Assembly: GCA_964429675.1 (NCBI GenBank)
Contig: CAYSDF010000026.1
Coordinates: forward strand, 1-12,677
Length of the DNA stretch: 12,677 nucleotides
From: GWA2-44-9 sp964429675
GTDB taxonomy: Bacteria; Patescibacteriota; Minisyncoccia; 2-02-FULL-40-12; GWA2-44-9
Direction: 5' to 3'
Shown here: in pieces, positions 7,373 through 12,281 of the stretch
Layout: each line of letters opens with the position of its first letter
Numbering within the stretch: position 1 is the stretch's first letter
The notes under the pieces: model-generated
The model's database searches: none
The model's input: the letters and a program-made list of their open reading frames with translations, nothing else
What the model was told of the DNA's origin: nothing
Translations under genes and position numbers: made by a program

Positions 7373-8452
7373 TTGTTATACCGTAAATATCGTCCTCAAA
7401 AATTTTCTGAAGTTGTCGGACAGGAACATGTAATTCAGACCCTTCGTGGAGCTCTCACAGGCGGCCGGATAGGCCATGCGTATTTGTTTACCGGTCCAAG
7501 GGGAACAGGCAAGACGACAATAGCCCGGCTTTTAGCTAAGGCTTTAAATTGTGCTCATAGAGAGAAAAATGGCGACCCTGATGATGCTTGTGAGTCGTGC
7601 TTAGCGATTACTGAAAACCGATCTCTTGATTTGATTGAGATTGATGCCGCTTCAAACCGCGGTATCGATGAAATAAGAAGCATTAAGGATTCAGCCGGCG
7701 TGGCCGCCCCCAGCGGAGGATATAAGGTTTTCATCATAGATGAGGTCCACATGCTCACCACGCCCGCGTTTAATGCCTTGCTGAAGATATTAGAAGAGCC
7801 GCCATCCCATGTAGTGTTCATACTTGCCACTACAGAGCCTCATAAGATCTTGGAAACGGTACTTTCCCGCGTTCAGAGGTTTGACTTCAAGAGACTCTCC
7901 GTGAAAAAAGTATTTGAAAAGTTAAAGGAAATCGCCCAAATAGAAAAAATAAATGTCGATGATAGTAGCCTTGTATCTATCGCCGTATCTTCCGACGGAG
8001 CTTTGCGTGACGCCGAAGTTGCTTTGTCTAAAATTCAAGCAGTTAGCCGGGGCAGAAAAGTAACAGCCGAAGAAGCCAATGATCTCCTGGGTCTGATACC
8101 TTTTGACTATCATCCGGAGTTTTTGGGCTATCTGGTAAATAACGATCGGTCGGCGGCGTTGGGATTTATAAATAAGATATATGATTCTGGGATTGATCTT
8201 GAAAATTTCACTTCAAATTTTATAAATTATTTACGCAAAATCCTGATATTTAAAGTCAGCCCGGCTACTCTGACTTCTGTCGGAGAAGAACTACTTGATG
8301 AGGAGGCAAAGTTGATAGCGAGTTATTCCCAGGCTCTTGAGCCTGTTCAAATAGTTAAGATGCTAAATCTTTTTATCTCTGCCCGGGATGGCATAAAATC
8401 GTCGCCCATTCCTCAGTTACCTCTTGAGCTGGCGGTATTGGAACTGGGCTAG
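7373..8452 (+). CDS. dnaX: DNA polymerase III clamp-loader subunit (DnaX, short form)
   Basis: The ATPase subunit of the clamp loader, which opens the beta clamp and places it on primed DNA. The N terminus MLYRKYRPQKFSEVVGQ is diagnostic. Walker A is GPRGTGKTT (41-49), Walker B is FIIDEVHML (D123-E124), sensor 1 is ATTEPHKI (152-159), the arginine-finger region is SRVQRF (165-170), and sensor 2 lies in DGALRDAEVAL. The zinc module keeps C60, C73 and C76, but the expected second cysteine is D70. At 359 residues the protein ends after domain III, so it lacks the extensions of long tau forms that bind polymerase and helicase. The start is TTG with no Shine-Dalgarno. The frame is open upstream through the repeats to a TAA at 7319-7321, with an AAGGAG at 7320-7325 followed five bases later by a CTG, so the true start is uncertain by up to about 14 codons. 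Confidence 0.93.
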   Translation: MLYRKYRPQKFSEVVGQEHVIQTLRGALTGGRIGHAYLFTGPRGTGKTTIARLLAKALNCAHREKNGDPDDACESCLAITENRSLDLIEIDAASNRGIDEIRSIKDSAGVAAPSGGYKVFIIDEVHMLTTPAFNALLKILEEPPSHVVFILATTEPHKILETVLSRVQRFDFKRLSVKKVFEKLKEIAQIEKINVDDSSLVSIAVSSDGALRDAEVALSKIQAVSRGRKVTAEEANDLLGLIPFDYHPEFLGYLVNNDRSAALGFINKIYDSGIDLENFTSNFINYLRKILIFKVSPATLTSVGEELLDEEAKLIASYSQALEPVQIVKMLNLFISARDGIKSSPIPQLPLELAVLELG

Positions 8453-8455
8453 TAT

Positions 8456-8483
8456 TTGACTGGCTTTCTAAAAGAAGTATAGT
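8456..8483 (+). promoter_or_regulatory. Sigma70-type promoter for the metalloprotease gene
   Basis: TTGACT (8456-8461) and TATAGT (8478-8483), separated by 16 bases, match -35 and -10 consensus well. Transcription would begin near 8490, giving a leader of roughly 28 bases with a strong Shine-Dalgarno. The promoter starts just after the dnaX stop, so the next gene can be expressed independently of dnaX. Confidence 0.6.
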
Positions 8484-8504
8484 TACTCATGTTCATTGAT
8501 AATT

Positions 8505-8510
8505 AAGGAG
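8505..8510 (+). promoter_or_regulatory. Shine-Dalgarno that fixes a TTG start
   Basis: AAGGAG lies seven bases before the TTG at 8518. It is the clearest ribosome binding site in the window and supports TTG as the start; the next in-frame ATG is 44 codons later, after the membrane anchor. Confidence 0.75.
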
Positions 8511-8517
8511 TCAGCAT

Positions 8518-9147
8518 TTGAATGTAGGCTCGCTTCTTTGGGTTTTTATATTCGCCCTGGTATTATATTTGTACTTATTGTTGTTCTCGGAAAGTATTCT
8601 TCTTAGGGTGGGTAGATTAAAATCAAGTAGTTTGATTTATAAGATTTTTATGAAGAAAAGCACAAGGTTAGAGAGGATACTATCCGAAGTTATCACTAGA
8701 GCCGAAGAAGTTGGTTTGCCCATTCCCAATACGGAGATTTGGCAAGTGCGGCGGTTTTTTATAGGGATTTTTCATGATGGTTGGGCTACATATCCTGAAT
8801 ACAGAATACTTATATCTCCAGGTCCTTCCAGATATTCTGATGATGATTTGAGAATGCTGATTGCTCACGAATTCGCTCATTGCATAGACTATTTAATTCA
8901 TTGTTACAAACACCCTGAGTTCGGTTACTGCATCGATATGCGGACTCCCCGTAAAGGCCATCCTGTGCTTGAAAGATTTACGGATTTAAATGTGGAAGAA
9001 TTCGCCGACATAATCAGTGTTTATTTATACTCAAAAGAAATGTTTTTTGAAGCATCAAAGAGAAGAAATTGGTCTAGGATGAGCTATGACTTGATACTCA
9101 GGACTGAATTCACGACTAAATATAAAATAATAAAAAGCGTTGAATAA
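8518..9147 (+). CDS. Membrane-anchored HExxH zinc metalloprotease-like protein
   Basis: A 209-residue protein with one N-terminal membrane segment (about 6-24) followed by a catalytic-type domain. The zinc motif HEFAH is at 117-121, preceded by LRMLIA as is usual for gluzincin peptidases. Downstream, NVEEFADIIS (158-167) offers an acidic third ligand (E160 with D164, or E161) in the ExxxD or ExxAD style. I cannot assign it to a named peptidase family; it is shorter than M48 enzymes such as HtpX and has only one span. The active domain could face either side of the membrane, and no positive-inside bias was judged. It has its own promoter, a strong Shine-Dalgarno and an intrinsic terminator, so it forms a single-gene transcription unit. 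The substrate is unknown, and activity is inferred only from the motif. Confidence 0.7.
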   Translation: MNVGSLLWVFIFALVLYLYLLLFSESILLRVGRLKSSSLIYKIFMKKSTRLERILSEVITRAEEVGLPIPNTEIWQVRRFFIGIFHDGWATYPEYRILISPGPSRYSDDDLRMLIAHEFAHCIDYLIHCYKHPEFGYCIDMRTPRKGHPVLERFTDLNVEEFADIISVYLYSKEMFFEASKRRNWSRMSYDLILRTEFTTKYKIIKSVE

Positions 9148-9158
9148 ACGCTTTTTTT
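9132..9158 (+). terminator. Intrinsic terminator overlapping the protease stop codon
   Basis: AAAAAGCGTT (9132-9141) pairs perfectly with AACGCTTTTT (9147-9156) across the 5-base loop GAATA, and the T-run extends to 9158. The TAA stop (9145-9147) lies in the loop and at the foot of the 3' arm. The A-run on the left would make it work on the other strand as well. Confidence 0.85.
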
Positions 9159-9180
9159 GTTGTAGAATTAATTAAATTCG

Positions 9181-9219
9181 CGAGACCCGCCTACGATGCT
9201 ATGCGTGTAGCATTGTAGG
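9181..9219 (+). repeat. Palindromic hairpin with upstream CGAGACCCG tag
   Basis: CCTACGATGCTA (9190-9201) pairs with TAGCATTGTAGG (9208-9219) around a 6-base loop; eleven pairs are Watson-Crick and one is G-U. It is preceded by CGAGACCCG (9181-9189), which recurs in the two intergenic copies at 10129 and 10827. It lies between the protease terminator and the tRNA gene and has no T-run. It is probably a REP-like palindrome, or a structure in the tRNA leader. Confidence 0.5.
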
Positions 9220-9245
9220 TATATTTGAAAAGAAAGTTATAAATT

Positions 9246-9316
9246 TGCGGGATCGTCTAATGGTAGGACATGGGCCTTTGAAGCCCAGTATCTTGGTTCG
9301 AATCCAAGTCCCGCAG
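9246..9316 (+). tRNA. tRNA-Gln (anticodon TTG)
   Basis: A full cloverleaf can be drawn. The acceptor stem is TGCGGGA (9246-9252) with TCCCGCA (9309-9315), and the discriminator is G9316. The D arm starts at GTCT (9255). The anticodon stem is TGGGC/GCCCA with loop CTTTGAA (9276-9282), giving anticodon TTG, which reads CAA and by wobble CAG glutamine codons. The T arm is CTTGG-TTCGAAT-CCAAG (9292-9308). No CCA is encoded after the discriminator, so a CCA-adding enzyme is required. The last 16 bases are duplicated 171 bases downstream. No clear promoter is visible; the TATAAA at 9238-9243 is too close to the 5' end. Confidence 0.95.
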
Positions 9317-9489
9317 CAAAATGAGTGGAACGAATTTTGCGATGGGACGTAGGATTCGAACGGAGAGGGGTCGGGAGAACTATGGGTCTCCCGTGGCGGA
9401 AATATTAAAACCGAGGGGTTTTAAGAAGTGAGGGCGAGGATAGCGAAGCAGCTGAGCCCGACACGCGTTTGATTCCAAGTCCCGCAGCA
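9303..9489 (+). repeat. Structured insert bounded by a duplicated tRNA-Gln 3' end
   Basis: TCCAAGTCCCGCAGCA, the tRNA 3' end plus two bases, occurs at 9303-9318 and exactly again at 9474-9489; over 22 bases (9297-9318 against 9468-9489) 20 match. The 155 bases between have no reading frame but are full of stems: GCAAAAT/ATTTTGC (9316-9322, 9334-9340), CGGGAGA/TCTCCCG (9372-9378, 9387-9393), TTAAAACC/GGTTTTAA with a GAGG loop (9405-9412, 9417-9424), and GGGC/GCCC (9432-9435, 9456-9459). At 9344-9361 there is also an inverted, slightly altered copy of the T arm and acceptor side (GGGAC then GGATTCGAAC). This looks like a small element inserted at, and restoring, the tRNA end, or a structured RNA co-transcribed with the tRNA. 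Boundaries are those of the direct repeat. Confidence 0.65.
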
Positions 9490-9534
9490 CTTCGACAAGC
9501 TCAGTGCAAGTGCGGTTCGATGCTCAAAGAGCAT
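9487..9534 (+). repeat. Short hairpins leading into the accessory genes
   Basis: GCACT (9487-9491) can pair with AGTGC (9503-9507), and GCACTT (9487-9492) alternatively with AAGTGC (9508-9513). A separate perfect stem ATGCTC/GAGCAT (9520-9525, 9529-9534) closes on a 3-base loop. Together with the preceding insert they make the whole stretch from the tRNA to the next gene palindrome-rich. No promoter or T-run is evident. Confidence 0.4.
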
Positions 9535-9560
9535 TGATAAATATAAAGAATTTATTTTAT

Positions 9561-10127
9561 ATGAAAACAGCAATTATAATACATGGTTACAATGATAAAT
9601 CGGAGTATTTGGATATAAGTCGTCCAGCCGCTTCTAATGATCACTGGATTCCTTGGATTCAAAGGCAGCTTTTATTAAATGGCATCGAAACACAAACTCC
9701 AGAAATGCCTGGATTTTACCAGCCAAATTATGATAAATGGAAAGAAATGCTGGAAAGATTTAGCCCTGATAAAAATACTATATTAGTTGGCCATAGCTGT
9801 GGCGGAGGATTTCTTGTCAGATGGTTAAGTGAAGGAAACGTAAAAGTTGGAAAAGTAGTTTTAGTTGCTCCATGGTTAGATCCGGAAAAAGTGATTGATC
9901 CTGATTTTTTTAAATTTGAAATCGATCCCAATCTTTATTCAAAAACAGCCGGTCTTACAGTTATGTACTCAATAGACGATTCTTCCGAGATAATAGAAAG
10001 TATCAAGGTTCTTAAATCAAAGTTAAAAAATGCTCAGTTTAAAGAGTTCCATGGAAAGGGGCATTTTGTGTTAAATAGTTTGAAAACAGAAAAATTCCCG
10101 GAACTCTTATCGGTACTTCTGGATTAG
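9561..10127 (+). CDS. RBBP9/YdeN-type alpha/beta hydrolase
   Basis: A 188-residue cytoplasmic serine hydrolase-like protein, of the length usual for the small RBBP9/YdeN family. The oxyanion-side strand AIIIHGYND is at 4-12, and the nucleophile elbow GHSCGG puts Ser79 in the standard GxSxG position. VVLVAPW follows at 99-105, the acid is Asp139 or Asp140 in MYSIDDS, and the catalytic His168 lies in GKGHF. The triad is therefore complete. The natural substrate of this family is poorly known; carboxylesterase-like activity is the safest statement. The ATG at 9561 is chosen because the fold begins immediately after it. An in-frame GTG at 9504 would add 19 residues encoded by the hairpin-rich intergenic sequence and is unlikely. 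The Shine-Dalgarno is weak. Confidence 0.85.
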   Translation: MKTAIIIHGYNDKSEYLDISRPAASNDHWIPWIQRQLLLNGIETQTPEMPGFYQPNYDKWKEMLERFSPDKNTILVGHSCGGGFLVRWLSEGNVKVGKVVLVAPWLDPEKVIDPDFFKFEIDPNLYSKTAGLTVMYSIDDSSEIIESIKVLKSKLKNAQFKEFHGKGHFVLNSLKTEKFPELLSVLLD

Positions 10128-10128
10128 C

Positions 10129-10149
10129 GCTCAAGACCCGTCGTTTGTG
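10129..10149 (+). repeat. Intergenic direct repeat, copy A
   Basis: The motif CTCRAGACCCGTCGTTTGTG (with A at R), plus a leading G, starts one base after the hydrolase stop codon and ends seven bases before the next ATG. Copy B at 10827-10847 differs at one position of 21. Both copies occupy the ribosome-binding region between adjacent genes. Confidence 0.65.
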
Positions 10150-10156
10150 AAAAGAT

Positions 10157-10813
10157 ATGTATAAATTTTTAAAAATAAGCGGGGTCGTTATTGTCGTAAG
10201 TTTAATTTTATTCATCCTATTCTTTGTGGTAGGAGTTCAAACCTATTTACCTCACAAAAAGATAATCATCAGAGTACCCTATGAATTCTCAGATATGCCG
10301 GATTCGATGATTCCAATGGGAGAGACCATCAATCATCCTAAACCGCAGGTACCTCATGGACATCCGGGAATTGATTTTCAATATAACGACAATAAATTAC
10401 ACAATGTTGTAGCATCAGCTAACGGAACCGTCATTTCAATTACCAAGGGAGCAAGCAATCCTGGCAAATGGGATGTTGAGATTTGGAATGGTTTTTATCT
10501 TTTACGATATAAAGAAATGGAGGATTACAATCCGGCATTTCATTGGGGGTACAAGGTAAAAGCGGGCGATTTTATCGGACATTTTGGGATTTATAAGGAA
10601 CAAAGTGATGGCCAGGTGCATGAACAAATCCACTGGGAGCTGGCATCGATCAGTTTGATCGGGGATAGATTCTGTCCACTCACATATTTTGATGCACAGT
10701 CACTCGAATCTATTACTTCGCTGTGGGCAAAAGTTCCGCCCGAAGCCAATCAAAATATGAAAGCACGATTCCCAGACATTTGTAGTGGTGACTATTATGG
10801 CAAGGAAGAGTAG
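10157..10813 (+). CDS. M23/LytM-like peptidase-fold protein, membrane anchored
   Basis: A 218-residue protein with an N-terminal membrane anchor (about 7-28) and no lipobox, so the domain probably faces outward. The M23 signature HxxxD is seen as HPGID (H69-D73). VVASANGTVISI (84-95) is the typical first strand pair and VKAGDFIGHFG (134-144) the typical turn before the last motif. That motif reads VHEQIHWEL (154-162): the His of the usual HFEL segment is present (H159), but the first His of HxH is replaced by Q157, with another His at H155. M23 enzymes cut peptidoglycan cross-bridges or stems. With an altered zinc site this one may be a binding or regulatory protein, or use H155 instead. It sits between the two copies of the intergenic repeat. 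Confidence 0.75.
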   Translation: MYKFLKISGVVIVVSLILFILFFVVGVQTYLPHKKIIIRVPYEFSDMPDSMIPMGETINHPKPQVPHGHPGIDFQYNDNKLHNVVASANGTVISITKGASNPGKWDVEIWNGFYLLRYKEMEDYNPAFHWGYKVKAGDFIGHFGIYKEQSDGQVHEQIHWELASISLIGDRFCPLTYFDAQSLESITSLWAKVPPEANQNMKARFPDICSGDYYGKEE

Positions 10814-10826
10814 GTAACTTTGACCT

Positions 10827-10847
10827 GCTCGAGACCCGTCGTTTGTG
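10827..10847 (+). repeat. Intergenic direct repeat, copy B
   Basis: This copy is identical to copy A (10129-10149) except for G in place of A at the fifth base. It lies 13 bases after the stop of the M23-like gene and 38 bases before the preferred start of the next gene. The two copies are 698 bases apart and bracket the M23-like gene. The core GAGACCCG also occurs at 9182-9189 upstream of the tRNA. Confidence 0.65.
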
Positions 10848-10870
10848 GTAGAAATAAATTTATGATAAAT

Positions 10871-10876
10871 AAAGGA
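10871..10876 (+). promoter_or_regulatory. Shine-Dalgarno that selects the start of the OmdA-like gene
   Basis: AAAGGA lies nine bases before the ATG at 10886. It favours that codon over the earlier in-frame ATG at 10862 and TTG at 10820, neither of which has such a site. Confidence 0.6.
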
Positions 10877-10885
10877 ATCCACTCT

Positions 10886-11110
10886 ATGCCGCACAAAGTA
10901 CCAGCGGATTTACAAAAAGTCCTTGCTTATGATCCAAAAGTACAAGCAGCATGGGAAGATATTACTCCACTTGCTCGCAATGAGTGGATTTGCTGGATTG
11001 AGTCCGCCAAGAAGCCGGAAACGAGGAGCCATCGGATTGAGAGAACTCGCTCAGAGCTCATAGAAGGAGCCCGTCGGCCTTGTTGTTGGGCCGGGTGCAT
11101 TCATCGTTAA
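10886..11110 (+). CDS. Small OmdA/YdeI-type protein
   Basis: A 74-residue protein that matches the bacteriocin-protection/YdeI-OmpD-associated C-terminal domain in pattern: PADLQKVLAYDPKVQAAWE, then TPLARNEWICWIESAKKPETRSHRIERT, and a GARRPCCWAGCIHR tail. The TR..RI element after AKKPE is the most characteristic part. The CCW-GC-H ending, with three cysteines and a histidine, might bind metal, but this is not established. YdeI-like proteins in other bacteria have been linked to resistance to antimicrobial peptides and polymyxin; a direct role here is not shown. This is a stand-alone version of a domain often found fused to an N-terminal DUF1801-like part. The Shine-Dalgarno AAAGGA supports the ATG used. 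It is followed 15 bases later by the next gene. Confidence 0.72.
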   Translation: MPHKVPADLQKVLAYDPKVQAAWEDITPLARNEWICWIESAKKPETRSHRIERTRSELIEGARRPCCWAGCIHR

Positions 11111-11125
11111 AATAAGAAAGTATCC

Positions 11126-11596
11126 ATGATCGAACTAAAACCACTACAAAAGATTCCGGAAAGTAAGGATGTTAAGATTTTTCTTGCGGGTAGTATCGAA
11201 ATGGGGGCTGCTGAAAATTGGCAGGATAAGGTGGTAAATTATTTCAAAAACCGACCCGGTGTTATCTTGAATCCGCGACGGGATAATTGGGACAATAACT
11301 GGAAGCAGAGCAAGGATAACCCCGACTTTAAACAGCAAGTAGACTGGGAGCTCAATGCTCTAGCCAAAAGCGACTATATTATTATGTATTTCGATCCCTC
11401 TACTAAATCACCGATCTCATTGCTTGAGATGGGCCTTTATGCTAAAAGTGGCAAGTTATTGGTAGTCTGTCCTGAAGGATTTTGGCGCAAGGGGAATGTT
11501 GATATTGTCTGTGAGACCTATGGAGCAAAGCAGTTCCTAACACTTGCTGAGATAATGGAGTATGTTGGTCAGCTAGTCAGTGGTCAGATTTTATAA
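11126..11596 (+). CDS. Nucleoside 2-deoxyribosyltransferase-like protein
   Basis: A 156-residue soluble protein with the nucleoside 2-deoxyribosyltransferase fold. KIFLAGSIEMGAAENWQ (17-33) is the first strand and nucleotide-binding loop, and NPRRDNWD (49-56) is the substrate-loop region. WELNALAKSDYIIMYF (74-89) is followed by TKSPISLLEMGLYAKSGKLLVVCP, where E101 in LLEMG matches the catalytic glutamate. GFWRKGNVDIVC follows at 118-129. Classical enzymes exchange bases between deoxynucleosides for salvage; members of this branch (Nuc_deoxyri_tr2 type) are mostly uncharacterised, and some may act on modified or damaged nucleotides. Salvage is plausible in an organism with reduced biosynthesis. 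It starts at an ATG 15 bases after the OmdA-like stop, so the two are likely co-transcribed, and it ends 13 bases before a convergent gene with no terminator hairpin between them. Confidence 0.82.
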   Translation: MIELKPLQKIPESKDVKIFLAGSIEMGAAENWQDKVVNYFKNRPGVILNPRRDNWDNNWKQSKDNPDFKQQVDWELNALAKSDYIIMYFDPSTKSPISLLEMGLYAKSGKLLVVCPEGFWRKGNVDIVCETYGAKQFLTLAEIMEYVGQLVSGQIL

Positions 11597-11609
11597 GAAA
11601 CGGTAAGTA

Positions 11610-12257
11610 TTAGATCTCTGTCTTTAGAACATCAAAATCTTTTGAGAAAAACCGACGAGCCATTACAAATATAGTGTAAGTTATGAAAAATGCTCCGAGT
11701 ATATCGATGGAATAATGAAGATGGCCAAGAAGCATGCAGGTTCCCAGAACGATTGAAGCTGCCAAGAAGAAATATTTTAAGATCGGTTCGTGCCAAAAAG
11801 TTAGAGCAAATAAAAACGGCACCGCAGTGTGTCCTGAGAAAAATAGACCGCCATCGTTGCCTCCGCTTACAAGGTGAATTACTCCTGTAGTCTCAAGGGG
11901 GATTTGGGGTTGGAATTGGCCAATATGGGTCAATGTCATAAATATAGCCCTAATCAAGATCAACAAAGACGTGCCTTTTAAGGTGAAGGGTATCGTGTTC
12001 GGCCTGAGCAGGAAAATCGCGGCTATTATCCCTAGCAGAAAGATCGGGCCATAATTAACTATCACATCAACGTCATAGATCCGCACATTATTCAAGACAA
12101 GATCGGTAACTTGCTGTTGGTCGGCTCTTGTGGCGTAAATATTCAGGAAATAATTTATAACTAAACTGACAGCTAGAAATAAAATAGCCCCGATAGAGGA
12201 TATGATGAAAGATCTATCGGACCAGTAATTTTTGTGTCTTAGAAAGTATCTCTTCAT
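11610..12257 (-). CDS. PAP2-related membrane phosphatase
   Basis: A 215-residue protein with about six membrane spans. The PAP2 motifs are FFSGHT (139-144, with His143 as the acid/base) and GHLHYSID (178-185, with H181 as the nucleophile and D185 orienting it); R103 upstream lies where a phosphate-binding arginine would be expected. The short SGHT plus HYxxD layout and the spacing resemble the PAP2_C/sphingomyelin-synthase-like branch more than classical PgpB. Such enzymes act on lipid phosphates at the outer membrane face, for example recycling undecaprenyl pyrophosphate or transferring phospho-headgroups. The gene follows the GT2 gene by 24 bases on the same strand, pointing to a shared lipid-carrier or glycolipid pathway. 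The ATG start has no obvious Shine-Dalgarno. Substrate is not determinable. Confidence 0.8.
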   Translation of the reverse strand: MKRYFLRHKNYWSDRSFIISSIGAILFLAVSLVINYFLNIYATRADQQQVTDLVLNNVRIYDVDVIVNYGPIFLLGIIAAIFLLRPNTIPFTLKGTSLLILIRAIFMTLTHIGQFQPQIPLETTGVIHLVSGGNDGGLFFSGHTAVPFLFALTFWHEPILKYFFLAASIVLGTCMLLGHLHYSIDILGAFFITYTIFVMARRFFSKDFDVLKTEI

Positions 12258-12281
12258 TTCATATTTTAATCTCTAGGTACT

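Noticed and set aside
7555..7830. 91-codon minus-strand frame within dnaX
   Set aside because: It is antisense to the Walker B and zinc-module region of dnaX, whose reading frame is certain.
9303..9489. CRISPR array reading of the repeated tRNA tail and hairpins
   Set aside because: There are only two copies, the repeat is part of a tRNA gene, and there are no evenly spaced units or cas genes.
9504..9560. N-terminal extension of the hydrolase from a GTG at 9504
   Set aside because: The added residues come from hairpin sequence; the conserved fold begins at the ATG at 9561, and no ribosome binding site supports the GTG.
10129..10847. Integron attC sites for the 21-base motif
   Set aside because: No core GTTRRRY/RYYYAAC pair or extended palindrome is present around either copy, and no integrase gene is in the window.
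10820..10885. Upstream starts (TTG 10820, ATG 10862) for the OmdA-like gene
   Set aside because: The TTG start would translate the intergenic repeat copy B. ATG 10886 has AAAGGA at good distance and the domain begins right after it.
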